Assembly: GCF_943181405.1 (NCBI RefSeq)
Contig: NZ_CALPBY010000005.1
Coordinates: forward strand, 310,001-374,000
Direction: 5' to 3'
Length of the DNA stretch: 64,000 bases
DNA from: Cellulosimicrobium sp. Marseille-Q4280
GTDB lineage: Bacteria; Actinomycetota; Actinomycetes; Actinomycetales; Cellulomonadaceae
Positions 23,239 to 30,976 of the stretch are shown in pieces. Every line of letters begins with the position of its first letter. The first letter of the stretch is position 1. The notes below the pieces were generated by a model. That model was not told the origin of the DNA. It saw only the letters and a program-made list of their open reading frames with translations, and searched no databases. Position numbers and translations under genes: made by a program.

Positions 23239-24222
23239 TCAGCCGACGCGGACGACCAGGCGACCCGTCGTCGCGCCGTCCGCGAGGCGCTGCACGGCGT
23301 CAGCGGCGTCCTCGAACGGGACGACGGCGCCGACCACGGGCCGTACGGCGCCCTCGGCGACGAGCCGGGAGATCTCGTCGTGCACCTGCGCGACGAGGTC
23401 GGGTCGCTCGCGCGCGTACAGACCCCAGTGCAGGCCGAGCACGCCGTAGTTCTTCACGAGCGCGTGCTCGGGGCGGACCCTCTGGATGCGTCCGCCGGCG
23501 AACCCGACGACGACGATCCGGCCCTCGAACGCGACGCAGCGGACCGAGGCGTCGAACGCGTCCCCGCCGACGGGGTCGACCACGACGTCGGCCCCGCGAC
23601 CGCCGGTGGCCTCCTTGACGGCGGCTACGAGGTCGTCGCTGGTGCGGTCGAGCACGACGTGCGCGCCGGCATCGCGCGCGACCTGCGCCTTCGCCGCGCC
23701 GCCCACGACCCCGACCACGCGAGCCCCGGCGGCGACCGCGAGCTGCACGGTCGCGGTCCCGACGCCTCCGGCGGCGGCGTGCACGAGCACCGTCTCGCCC
23801 GGCTGCACGGCGGCCCGCCGGTGCAGGGCGAACCACGCGGTCTGGTAGGCGATCGTCAGCGCCGCGGCCTCGGCGTCGTCGAGCGCCTCGGGCGCGGGGA
23901 AGACCTCGGACTCCGCGAGGACCGCGACCTGCGCCAGGACGCCGATCCGTGAGCCGACCACCCGCTCCCCCACGCGCACGCGCTCGACCCCCGCCCCGAC
24001 CGCGACGACGTCCCCGCACAGCTCGATGCCGGGCGTGAACGGGACCTCGGGCCGCACCTGGTACTCGCCGCGCGCGAGCAGCACGTCCGGGAAGTTCACC
24101 GCGACCGCGCGCACGCGGACCGCGACCTCTCCCGGCCCGGGCTCCGGCTCGGGCACCTCGACGACCCGGAGCGCGTCTCGCGGCTCCCCGAGGCTCGTGA
24201 CCTGCCACGCCTGCACGCTCAT
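23239..24222 (-). CDS. zinc-free MDR oxidoreductase (NADPH:quinone reductase-like)
   Basis: 327 residues, medium-chain reductase without the structural zinc motif. N-terminal GroES-like domain ('VRAVAVNFPDVLLARGEYQVRPEVPFTPGIELCGDV'), then nucleotide-binding 'VLVHAAAGGVGTATVQLAVAAGARVVGVVGG' (about 142-171) and 'GADVVVDPVGGDAFDASVRCVAFEGRIVVVGFAGG'. Reduces quinones or alpha,beta-unsaturated carbonyls with NADPH; some relatives act as enoyl-CoA reductases. Its ATG overlaps the TetR stop by 4 bases, so regulator and enzyme are cotranscribed. Confidence 0.9.
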   Translation of the reverse strand: MSVQAWQVTSLGEPRDALRVVEVPEPEPGPGEVAVRVRAVAVNFPDVLLARGEYQVRPEVPFTPGIELCGDVVAVGAGVERVRVGERVVGSRIGVLAQVAVLAESEVFPAPEALDDAEAAALTIAYQTAWFALHRRAAVQPGETVLVHAAAGGVGTATVQLAVAAGARVVGVVGGAAKAQVARDAGAHVVLDRTSDDLVAAVKEATGGRGADVVVDPVGGDAFDASVRCVAFEGRIVVVGFAGGRIQRVRPEHALVKNYGVLGLHWGLYARERPDLVAQVHDEISRLVAEGAVRPVVGAVVPFEDAADAVQRLADGATTGRLVVRVG

Positions 24223-24851
24223 CCGCCGACCCCTGTCGTCGTCGTGGTCCCGGGCAGGACGCTGCGGCCCGCGCTCTCGGCGGAGAGCGCGACGAGGAAC
24301 ATGTCGGTGAGCTGCTCCGCGACCTGCACCTTGGACTCCGGCCCGGTCGGCGAGTACCAGTGGGACAGGTAGTGCACGTCCGAGAAGAAGTGCGCGACCA
24401 GCACACCGACCGGGACGTCGGTGCGGTACAGGCCCTCGTGCTGCCCGCGCTCGATCAGCCCGGAAAAGGTGTCGTGGTAGGCCCGACGGCGCTGGGTCAC
24501 CTCCTGCTGGCGCGGCGCGGACAGCATGTGCGCGCTGCGGAAGAACACCGTGCCCTCGGCCAGGAAGTCGATCGACGTCTCGATGACGTCGACGCACACG
24601 GCGCGCAGCGTCTGCGCCGTCGGCTCGCCGCGCCCGATGATCTCCTCGAGGTGCGACGTCTGGAGCGACAGGATCCGCTCGTAGATCGCGAAGAGGAGGT
24701 CGTCCTTGGACTCGAAGTAGTGGTACATCGCGCCCTTGGTCACGCCCGCGGCCTCCACCACCTGGCGCACCGAGGTGTTGGCGAAGCCCTGCGTGGCGAA
24801 CAGCTCCAGCGCTGCCCGCATGATGTCGTCGACGACGGGTGTCTGCCTCAT
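24219..24851 (-). CDS. TetR-family transcriptional repressor of the three-site regulon (proposed)
   Basis: 210 residues. N-terminal helix-turn-helix 'DIMRAALELFATQGFANTSVRQVVEAAGVTKGAMYHYFESKDDLLFAIYERIL' (about 9-61) is a textbook TetR domain; the rest is a helical ligand domain ('FFSDVHYLSHWYSPTGPES'). It sits second in the operon 25608-22458, starting 10 bases after the SDR. The operon's promoter has the 17-mer also found before the liv operon and the kinase/dehydrogenase operon. This is the only TetR gene in the cluster, so it most likely represses all three until an acyl-CoA or acid ligand binds. This is inference from position. Confidence 0.9.
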   Translation of the reverse strand: MRQTPVVDDIMRAALELFATQGFANTSVRQVVEAAGVTKGAMYHYFESKDDLLFAIYERILSLQTSHLEEIIGRGEPTAQTLRAVCVDVIETSIDFLAEGTVFFRSAHMLSAPRQQEVTQRRRAYHDTFSGLIERGQHEGLYRTDVPVGVLVAHFFSDVHYLSHWYSPTGPESKVQVAEQLTDMFLVALSAESAGRSVLPGTTTTTGVGG

Positions 24852-24861
24852 GCGCCCATCC

Positions 24862-25608
24862 TCACCCGATCGGGCGGACGCTGCTGCCGCCGTCGATCGT
24901 CAGGGTCTGGCCGGTGATCCACGCGGCGTCGTCGGACAGGAGGAAGGCGACCGGCCCGGCGACGTCCGCCGGCTCGCCCAGGCGACCGAGCGGGTACCGC
25001 GCGACGACCTCCTCCTCGCGCCCCTCGTAGAGGGCGCGCGCGAGCCGCGTCCGCACGATCGCCGGGGCGACCGCGTTGACCCGCACCCCCGGCGCGAGCT
25101 CGACCGCGAGCTGCTGCACGAGGTTGACGAGCGCCGCCTTGGAGACGCCGTAGAACGCGATGCCGGGGCTCGCGGCGAGGCCCGACACCGAGGACGTGCA
25201 CACGACCGACCCGCCCGCACCCAGTCCGGCCGCGACGGCGTCGCGCGTCCACTCGAGCGCCGCGACGACGTTGACCTCGAGGATCTTGCGGATCGCGTCG
25301 GGCTCGATCTCGAGCGCCGGTCCGTAGACGGGGTTGACGCCCGCGTTGTTGACGAGGTGGTCGATGCGGCCGAAGCGGTCGAGCGTCGCGGCCAGCGTCT
25401 GGGCGCGGTGGGCGGGGTCGTCGGCCTTGCCGGCGACCGTCAGGACATGGTCCGCACCCAGCTTCTCGACGAGCTCCGCGAGCGCCTCGGGCTTGCGCGC
25501 CGTCACGACGACGCGAGCTCCCTCGGCGACGAGCCGCTCGACGATCGCGCGCCCGATCCCGCGGCTCGCCCCGGTCACGACCGCGACCCTGCCCTCGAAC
25601 CTGCGCAC
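24862..25608 (-). CDS. short-chain dehydrogenase/reductase (FabG-like)
   Basis: 248 residues. 'VVTGASRGIGRAI' (about 10-22), Arg in 'VVVTARKPEAL' (NADP preference), 'NNAGVNPVYG', catalytic Ser in 'TSSVSGLAASPG', YxxxK in 'YGVSK', and C-terminal 'WITGQTLTIDGGSS'. Oxidoreductase for hydroxyacyl/ketoacyl compounds. First gene of the TetR-containing operon, 49 bases downstream of operator site 3. With two SDRs and an MDR enzyme in one operon, the pathway needs several redox steps on one carbon skeleton. Confidence 0.9.
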   Translation of the reverse strand: MRRFEGRVAVVTGASRGIGRAIVERLVAEGARVVVTARKPEALAELVEKLGADHVLTVAGKADDPAHRAQTLAATLDRFGRIDHLVNNAGVNPVYGPALEIEPDAIRKILEVNVVAALEWTRDAVAAGLGAGGSVVCTSSVSGLAASPGIAFYGVSKAALVNLVQQLAVELAPGVRVNAVAPAIVRTRLARALYEGREEEVVARYPLGRLGEPADVAGPVAFLLSDDAAWITGQTLTIDGGSSVRPIG

Positions 25609-25656
25609 GGGCTCCGCCCTCCCGGCCCTCCGGCCACCTCGCCGACGAACGGACAG

Positions 25657-25673
25657 ACCGACCGTTCGGTATG
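25657..25673. promoter_or_regulatory. TetR-type operator, site 3 of 3 (TetR operon promoter)
   Basis: 17-mer ACCGACCG-TT-CGGTATG, 49 bases upstream of the minus-strand SDR start at 25608. The only gene on the other side ends toward it (25719), so it must serve the SDR-TetR-MDR-SDR operon; this implies autoregulation. Confidence 0.75.
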
Positions 25674-25718
25674 TTGCGAGACCCTAGCATCCCGGGACGC
25701 TCCGGTCGACCGTCGAGG

Positions 25719-26288
25719 TCAGTCCGACGACGGCGACCACAGGAAGGGCTCTGCCACCGCGAGCGCCACGGCGACGCCGCCCATCGCGAGCCCCACCCGC
25801 GTGTGCGGCGCCCGGACGCCGCGGGCCCGCAGCGCCTCGCCCCGGCGGTACGCCCACCTCTCCCCCGCGACGGCGAGGGCCACGCTCGCGACCACCCCAC
25901 CGACCGCGCCCACGGCGATCACCGCGGGCGGCACGGGGAACGGCGAGCGGGCGACGTCGGGCGCGTAGGCGTTGTCCTCACGCTCGGCTCCACGCGGGCG
26001 CGGCGCTCCTGGGAGCGCGGCGTCGTCGCCGGGCGTGGCCGAGGTCTCGTCGACGAGCGCGGCCCCGTCACGGAGCGACCGCACGGCCTCCCGGGCTTCG
26101 CGACCATCGGCCGTGGACGTCACGGTGAGCACGGCGCCGGCCGCACCGATCGCCGTCTTGAGCAGCGCCCTCGCCCAGCGCGGCCGCACGACGTCGGGGA
26201 CGGCGTACCACGCGAGGGTCGTGGCCCCCGCGATCGCGACCGTCGTCGGGTCGACGGCTCGTCGGGTGGTCGATGCGTCCTGCGTCAT
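25719..26288 (-). CDS. membrane protein of unknown function
   Basis: 189 residues from ATG 26288; a longer frame to 26411 runs into the terminator hairpin and is rejected. Hydrophobic segments near residues 15-30, 40-55, 113-135 and 155-175, with a charged Asp/Glu/Arg-rich central loop of about 55 residues. No domain was recognised. GGGGAG precedes the start. It is monocistronic, separated from the LysR gene upstream by a strong terminator. Confidence 0.65.
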   Translation of the reverse strand: MTQDASTTRRAVDPTTVAIAGATTLAWYAVPDVVRPRWARALLKTAIGAAGAVLTVTSTADGREAREAVRSLRDGAALVDETSATPGDDAALPGAPRPRGAEREDNAYAPDVARSPFPVPPAVIAVGAVGGVVASVALAVAGERWAYRRGEALRARGVRAPHTRVGLAMGGVAVALAVAEPFLWSPSSD

Positions 26289-26366
26289 GGCTCCCCTTCT
26301 CGTCGGCGTGCTCACGCCTGGGCAACGGCTCGCGGCGCCGCTGGGTTCCTCGTGGCCGAGCCCCTC

Positions 26367-26426
26367 GCCGAACCCCGGGTTGCGCGCCGATCCGGCCCCG
26401 GAAGGGCGCACGACCCGGGGTTCGGC
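26367..26426 (-). terminator. long hairpin terminator of the LysR gene
   Basis: GCCGAACCCCGGGT (26367-26380) and ACCCGGGGTTCGGC (26413-26426) form a perfect 14-bp stem, extended imperfectly inward. It lies 9 bases past the LysR stop. The left arm and adjacent bases are nearly the same as those of the terminator at 28401-28462. Confidence 0.82.
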
Positions 26427-26435
26427 TTGAGGGCG

Positions 26436-27332
26436 TCAGGGCACGACGGCGCGCAGCCGCTCGCGCAGGTACCGCACCGCGGGCGCGTCCGTCATCGTCG
26501 CGCGCCAGACGACGGTCACCGGGCGCGTCGGCACCGGCTCGCGCACGGGCACCGCGACGACCTCGGACGGCAGCGGCCCGCGACCGAGCCGCGGGACCAG
26601 GGCCACCGCGAGCCCGTGCGCGACGAGCTCGACCTGCGACGCGAACTCGAGGCACCGGTAGTCGATCCGGGGGACGCGCGGCTGGCGCGCGAACATGTGG
26701 CAGAACCACTCGTAGCAGATCGTCCCGTCCGGGGTGCAGACCCAGGTCTCGTCGAGCAGGTCGGCCGGGGTCAGGGCGTCCCGGCCCGCGAGCGGGCTCG
26801 TCCGGTGCACGAGGACGTCCGCCTCGTCGCGGAACAGCTCCTCGCTGCGCAGGCTCGGTGGGAGCGAGATCCCGACGCCCTCCCAGTGGTGCACGAGCGC
26901 GAGGTCGAGCGTCCCGGCGGCGACAGCGGCGACCGCGTCCCACGGCTCGGCCTCCTGCACGACGAGCCGCAGGTCGGGCTCGTCCGCGCGCACGGCGGCG
27001 GCGAGCGGCGCGACGACGCCCCGCACCGCCGTCGAGAAGGTCCCGAGCCGCACGGTCCCCGTGGGGCGCGCTCCGGCGTCGTGCAGGCGGGAGCGCAGCG
27101 CCTCGACCTGCTCCCGCAGGACGCGCCCCTCGTCGACGACGCGCCGCCCCGCGGACGTGAGCACGACCCCGCGGCCCTCGCGGTCCAGCAGCCGCACGCC
27201 GAGCTCGCGCTCGAGGCGCTTGACCTGCTGCGACACCGCCGACGGCGTGTACCCGAGATCCCGGGCCGCAGCGTGCACGGTGCCCGTGCGCTCGACGGCG
27301 ACGAGGGCGTCCACGGCGGCGAGATCGATCAT
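26436..27332 (-). CDS. LysR-family transcriptional regulator
   Basis: 298 residues. Winged helix-turn-helix at 1-60 ('VDALVAVERTGTVHAAARDLGYTPSAVSQQVKRLERELGVRLLDREGRGVVLT'), linker helix, then a periplasmic-binding-like effector domain ('TGTVRLGTFSTAVRGVVAPLAAAVRA'). It diverges from an EamA exporter across 88 bases. LysR regulators commonly control the divergent gene, so it likely regulates the exporter in response to its substrate. Confidence 0.9.
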   Translation of the reverse strand: MIDLAAVDALVAVERTGTVHAAARDLGYTPSAVSQQVKRLERELGVRLLDREGRGVVLTSAGRRVVDEGRVLREQVEALRSRLHDAGARPTGTVRLGTFSTAVRGVVAPLAAAVRADEPDLRLVVQEAEPWDAVAAVAAGTLDLALVHHWEGVGISLPPSLRSEELFRDEADVLVHRTSPLAGRDALTPADLLDETWVCTPDGTICYEWFCHMFARQPRVPRIDYRCLEFASQVELVAHGLAVALVPRLGRGPLPSEVVAVPVREPVPTRPVTVVWRATMTDAPAVRYLRERLRAVVP

Positions 27333-27363
27333 GCACCCACGCTACCGTGCAGTTGCGCTACCG
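27332..27363. promoter_or_regulatory. candidate LysR binding region
   Basis: In the 88-base divergent gap, GCTACCG occurs twice as a direct repeat (27341-27347 and 27357-27363), and TGCAC (27332-27336) is inverted at GTGCA (27347-27351), close to the T-N11-A type of LysR box. Weak evidence by sequence alone. Confidence 0.35.
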
Positions 27364-27420
27364 GGAATGCGTCATGTCTGTGCGCTGGACGTGCACGGAG
27401 GGACCGGTCAGGCTGGCCCC

Positions 27421-28437
27421 ATGCCCCTGCGCCCGTCCCTCCTCGCGGTCCTCGTCGCCGTCATCTGGGGAGCGAACTTCGTCGTCATCGACCTCGGTCT
27501 CGGCGACCTGCCGCCCACGCTGTTCGTCGCGCTGCGGTTCGTCGCGGTGCTCGTGCCGGCGATCTTCCTCGTCCCCCGCCCGACCGCCCGGTGGCGCGAC
27601 GTCCTGCTCGTCGGCTTCTTCATGAGCCTGTGCCAGTTCGGCCTGCTCTACACGGCCCTCTCGCTGGGGATGCCGCCGGGGCTCGCGTCGCTCGTCCTCC
27701 AGGCCCAGGTGGGCCTGACGGTCCTGTTCGCGGCGCTCGCGCTGCGCGAGGTGCCGACGCGCTGGCAGCTCGTCGGCGTCGTGGTCGGCGCGGCGGGGCT
27801 CGTCGTCGTCGGGCTGGGCCGCAGCGCGTCGACGCCGGCGCTCGCGTTCGTCGTCACGCTCGCCGCGGCGGCGTCGTGGGCGGTCGGCAACGTCGTCCAG
27901 CGGCGTTCGGGCAGCCGCGCCGCCACCCAGGCGGACCGGGGTACCACCTCGGCGGTCCGGGGTACCACCTCGCGGCGACGCCCCGCTCCCGCGTGGGCCG
28001 ACGGGCTGTCGATGACGGTGTGGTCGGCGCTCGTCGTCCCGGTCCCCCTGCTCGGGCTGGCGCTGTGGACCGACGGGCCGGACGCCGTCGGGCACGCGCT
28101 GACCCACCTGACTCTCGCCCCCCTGCTGTCGACCGCGTACACCGCGTGGCTCGCGAGCCTCGTCGGGTACGGGATCTGGAACGGCCTCCTCGCGCGCTAC
28201 CCGGCGTCCGCCGTCGTGCCGTTCACGATGCTCGTCCCCGTGGTGGGGATGCTCGCGGCGTGGCTCGTCCTCGACGAGGTGCCCAACGTCGCGGAGGCGA
28301 CGGGCGGCGTCGTGCTCCTGCTGGGCGTCGCGATCACGACGGGCGTCCTGCGCCGACGCCGGCCGGCCCGACTCGTCCCAGGTGCCGAGCCCACCCCCAC
28401 CGCCGAACCCCGGGTCGTGCGCCGATTCGCGGGCTGA
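27421..28437 (+). CDS. EamA/DMT-family transporter
   Basis: 338 residues, ten predicted hydrophobic helices in two EamA repeats. N-terminal 'LLAVLVAVIWGANFVVIDLGL' is the canonical first helix; 'LVGYGIWNGLLARYPASAVVPFTMLVPVVGMLAAWLVLDE' is the second-repeat signature. Such proteins export amino acids or other metabolites. Between the two halves (about 165-195) is a linker with DRGTTSA-VRGTTSR coded by a 21-bp DNA repeat. The last dozen residues are coded within the left arm and loop of the terminator hairpin, so the C-terminus is a by-product of that element. Confidence 0.87.
   Translation: MPLRPSLLAVLVAVIWGANFVVIDLGLGDLPPTLFVALRFVAVLVPAIFLVPRPTARWRDVLLVGFFMSLCQFGLLYTALSLGMPPGLASLVLQAQVGLTVLFAALALREVPTRWQLVGVVVGAAGLVVVGLGRSASTPALAFVVTLAAAASWAVGNVVQRRSGSRAATQADRGTTSAVRGTTSRRRPAPAWADGLSMTVWSALVVPVPLLGLALWTDGPDAVGHALTHLTLAPLLSTAYTAWLASLVGYGIWNGLLARYPASAVVPFTMLVPVVGMLAAWLVLDEVPNVAEATGGVVLLLGVAITTGVLRRRRPARLVPGAEPTPTAEPRVVRRFAG
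27932..27972 (+). repeat. 21-bp direct repeat in EamA linker
   Basis: Units 27932-27951 and 27953-27972 match at 19 of 20 bases. The first unit with flanks (27931-27953) is also found, with one mismatch and in the same reading frame, at 37323-37345 in the FabG gene. Confidence 0.8.
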
Positions 28438-28462
28438 TCGCCGCACGACCCCGGGCTCGGCG
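28401..28462 (+). terminator. terminator overlapping the end of the EamA gene
   Basis: Arms 28401-28421 and 28442-28462 pair at 19 of 21 positions with a 20-base loop that contains the TGA stop (28435-28437). The stem is therefore partly coding. Left arm resembles the LysR terminator at 26366-26390. Confidence 0.75.
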
Positions 28463-28558
28463 AGGAGAGCGACGCGACACGCCCCCTCTCGCACTGACAT
28501 CCCGCCTCCGCCGCGGTCGAATGGAGGTCAGGGACGCCGAGACGCGAGGGAGCCTCTC

Positions 28559-30025
28559 ATGAGCCAGACCGCAGGGCAGACGGAGGCAGCGCGCGAGCAG
28601 CCGGAGCTGCGGCGGGTCATGGGGCCCAAGCTGCTGCTCCTGTTCATCGTCGGCGACATCCTCGGCACGGGCGTGTACGCCCTGACGGGACAGGTCGCGG
28701 GCGAGGTCGGCGGAGCCGCGTGGCTGCCGTTCGCCCTCGCGTTCGTCGTCGCGACGATCACCGCGTTCTCCTACCTGGAGCTCGTCACGAAGTACCCGAG
28801 CGCCGCCGGCGCGGCGCTCTACACGCACAAGGCGTTCGGCATCCACCTGCTGACGTTCGTCGTCGCGTTCATGGTCATGAGCTCGGGCATCACGTCGGCG
28901 TCGACGGCGTCCAACGCGTTCGCCGGGTTCGTCTCCGACGGCTTCGGGCTGGGTCTGGAGACGGGCGGGGCGGGTCGCCTGTGGATCGCGCTCGGCTTCA
29001 TGGCGCTCGTCGCGCTCGTCAACTTCCGCGGCGTCGCGGAGAGCGTGCGGACGAACGTCGTCCTGTCGCTCGTCGAGCTCTCGGGCCTGCTGCTCGTGAT
29101 CTTCGTCGGGCTGTGGGCGACGACGCAGGGTCGCGCCGACTTCTCGCGCGTCGTCGTGTTCGAGAGCGCAGACGACAAGAGCGTCTTCCTCGCCGTGACC
29201 GCCGCGACGACGCTCGCGTTCTTCGCGATGGTCGGCTTCGAGGACTCGGTGAACATGGCGGAGGAGTGCAAGAACCCCGTGCGCGACTTCCCGCGCATGA
29301 TGCTCACCGGCCTGTCGGTCACCGGCGTCATCTACGTCCTCGTCGCGATCACCGCGGTCGCGCTCGTCCCCGTCGGCGACCTCGTCGACGAGTCGAGGGG
29401 TTCCGCGCTCACGCAGGTCGTCGCGGCGGGTGCGCCGAACCTGCCGTTCGACACGATCTTCCCGTTCATCGGCATGTTCGCCGTCGCGAACTCGGCGCTC
29501 ATCAACATGCTCATGGCGTCGCGCCTGCTCTACGGGATGGCGAACCAGGGCGTCCTGCCGCGCGCGTTCGGGCAGGTCCACCCCTTCCGCCGCACGCCGT
29601 GGGTGTCGATCCTCGTGACGACGGCCATCGCGTTCGCGCTGATCACCTACGTCGTGCTCCAGTCCGCGACCGAGGGCGGGGCGAACGCGATCGCGCTGCT
29701 CGGCGGGACGACGTCCCTCCTCCTGCTCGTCGTCTTCACGATCGTCAACATCGCGCTCCTCGTGCTGCGTCGCGACCACGTGGACCACGCGCACTTCCGG
29801 ACGCGGACCTGGCTCGCGGTCCTCGGCGCGCTGACGTGCGCGTACCTCGCCGGTCCGTGGGCGCGCAGCGCCGAGCAGCAGGAGCAGTACGTGATCGCCG
29901 GGGCGCTCGTGGCCCTGGGCATCGTGCTGTCGTTCGTCACCTGGCTCTACAACCGCGCGGTGCGCCACCGGCAGATCCAGTTCTCCGACGTCTCGCGGCT
30001 CGAGGACGACATCGACGAGAAGTGA
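28559..30025 (+). CDS. APC-family amino acid permease
   Basis: 488 residues with about 12 hydrophobic helices. The first helix carries 'FIVGDILGTGVYALTGQVAGEVGGAAW', the unwound substrate-binding TM1 of APC transporters. 'ITAFSYLELVTKYPSAAGAALYTHKAFG' and 'AFFAMVGFEDSVNMAEECKNPVRDFPRMM' (TM6 and loop) are characteristic. Probably imports an amino acid or amine by proton symport or exchange. Start ATG 28559; the frame upstream to 28382 runs through the terminator. Downstream neighbours follow closely but need not be related. Confidence 0.88.
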   Translation: MSQTAGQTEAAREQPELRRVMGPKLLLLFIVGDILGTGVYALTGQVAGEVGGAAWLPFALAFVVATITAFSYLELVTKYPSAAGAALYTHKAFGIHLLTFVVAFMVMSSGITSASTASNAFAGFVSDGFGLGLETGGAGRLWIALGFMALVALVNFRGVAESVRTNVVLSLVELSGLLLVIFVGLWATTQGRADFSRVVVFESADDKSVFLAVTAATTLAFFAMVGFEDSVNMAEECKNPVRDFPRMMLTGLSVTGVIYVLVAITAVALVPVGDLVDESRGSALTQVVAAGAPNLPFDTIFPFIGMFAVANSALINMLMASRLLYGMANQGVLPRAFGQVHPFRRTPWVSILVTTAIAFALITYVVLQSATEGGANAIALLGGTTSLLLLVVFTIVNIALLVLRRDHVDHAHFRTRTWLAVLGALTCAYLAGPWARSAEQQEQYVIAGALVALGIVLSFVTWLYNRAVRHRQIQFSDVSRLEDDIDEK

Positions 30026-30059
30026 GCCGCCGCCGCCCGGACCGCCTATCGTTCGCGAC

Positions 30060-30455
30060 ATGGCGCGACGAACGGACGACGCGGAACCGGGTGCCCCTCG
30101 CGTGCAGCACGTCGGCCCCACCGACGTCCTCGCGTTCCTCTGCGAGATCGCTCTGGTCGTCCTGCTCGCCGTCGCCGGCTGGCGCCTCGGGACGTCGACC
30201 GGTCTCGCGTCGCCGCTCCCCGTGCTGCTCGGTGTGCTCCTCGCGCTCGCCCTCCCCGCGGCGGCGATCGCCGTGTGGGGCCGCTGGCTCGCGCCGCGCG
30301 CCGCGCGTCGCCTGTCCCAGCCGTGGAGGCTCGACGCCCACATCGCCGTCTTCGTCGCGTCCGGTCTCGTCGTCGCCGCGGCAGGGCTCGTCTGGTGGGG
30401 CGTGGGCCTCGCGCTCGTCGGCACGACGGCGTTCGCCCTCACCCGGGCCCGCTGA
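30060..30455 (+). CDS. DUF2568 / YrdB-type small membrane protein
   Basis: 131 residues. After a polar 20-residue start come four hydrophobic segments: 'VLAFLCEIALVVLLAVAGWRLG', 'PVLLGVLLALALPAAAIAVWGRW', 'AHIAVFVASGLVVAAAGLVWWG' and 'VGLALVGTTAFALTRAR'. The 'AVWGRWLAPRAARRL' loop after TM2 is typical of the YrdB/DUF2568 family. Function of the family is unknown. 34 bases after the permease. Confidence 0.75.
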   Translation: MARRTDDAEPGAPRVQHVGPTDVLAFLCEIALVVLLAVAGWRLGTSTGLASPLPVLLGVLLALALPAAAIAVWGRWLAPRAARRLSQPWRLDAHIAVFVASGLVVAAAGLVWWGVGLALVGTTAFALTRAR

Positions 30456-30493
30456 GCCGGCCGAAGCGCACTGTCGCGCACCGGCCGGGCAGG

Positions 30494-30976
30494 ATGGGGT
30501 CCATGCAGATCCGCGTCGCCGCCTACGCCGTGATCGTCCGTGACGACGGGAGGCTGCTCCTGCCGCACTGGACCGAGGGCGGTCACGACGGCTGGACCCT
30601 TCCCGGCGGCGGGATCGACCCCGGCGAGCATCCCGAGGACGCGGCCGTTCGCGAGGTGCGTGAGGAGACCGGGTACGACGTCGAGCTCGACGGGCTGCTC
30701 GGCGTCGACAGCATCGTCGTCGGCGCCCGCGACCGGCTGCGGCCCGAGGACCGGGACCACGCGATGCAGGGGATCCGGATCGTGTACCGCGCGCACGTCG
30801 TCGGCGGCGAGCTGACCGTCGAGCAGGACGGGAGCACCGACGACGCCCGCTGGTTCACGTCGGACGAGGTCGACGCGCTCGACCGGGTCGAGCTCGTCGA
30901 CGTCGCCCGTCGCTGGGCAGGGCTCGTGCCCGACCCGGCCGTGCCGCACCCGTCGTCGACGCCGCGGAACCCGTGA
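30494..30976 (+). CDS. NUDIX hydrolase
   Basis: 160 residues from ATG 30494, or 157 from ATG 30503. The Nudix box is perfect: 'GGGIDPGEHPEDAAVREVREETGYD' (about 38-62) supplies the Mg-binding glutamates. 'IRVAAYAVIVRDDGRLLLPHW' is the first strand. It hydrolyses a nucleoside diphosphate linked to another moiety; substrate unknown. It overlaps the next gene by GTGA, so it is cotranscribed with the DUF2599 protein. Confidence 0.92.
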   Translation: MGSMQIRVAAYAVIVRDDGRLLLPHWTEGGHDGWTLPGGGIDPGEHPEDAAVREVREETGYDVELDGLLGVDSIVVGARDRLRPEDRDHAMQGIRIVYRAHVVGGELTVEQDGSTDDARWFTSDEVDALDRVELVDVARRWAGLVPDPAVPHPSSTPRNP

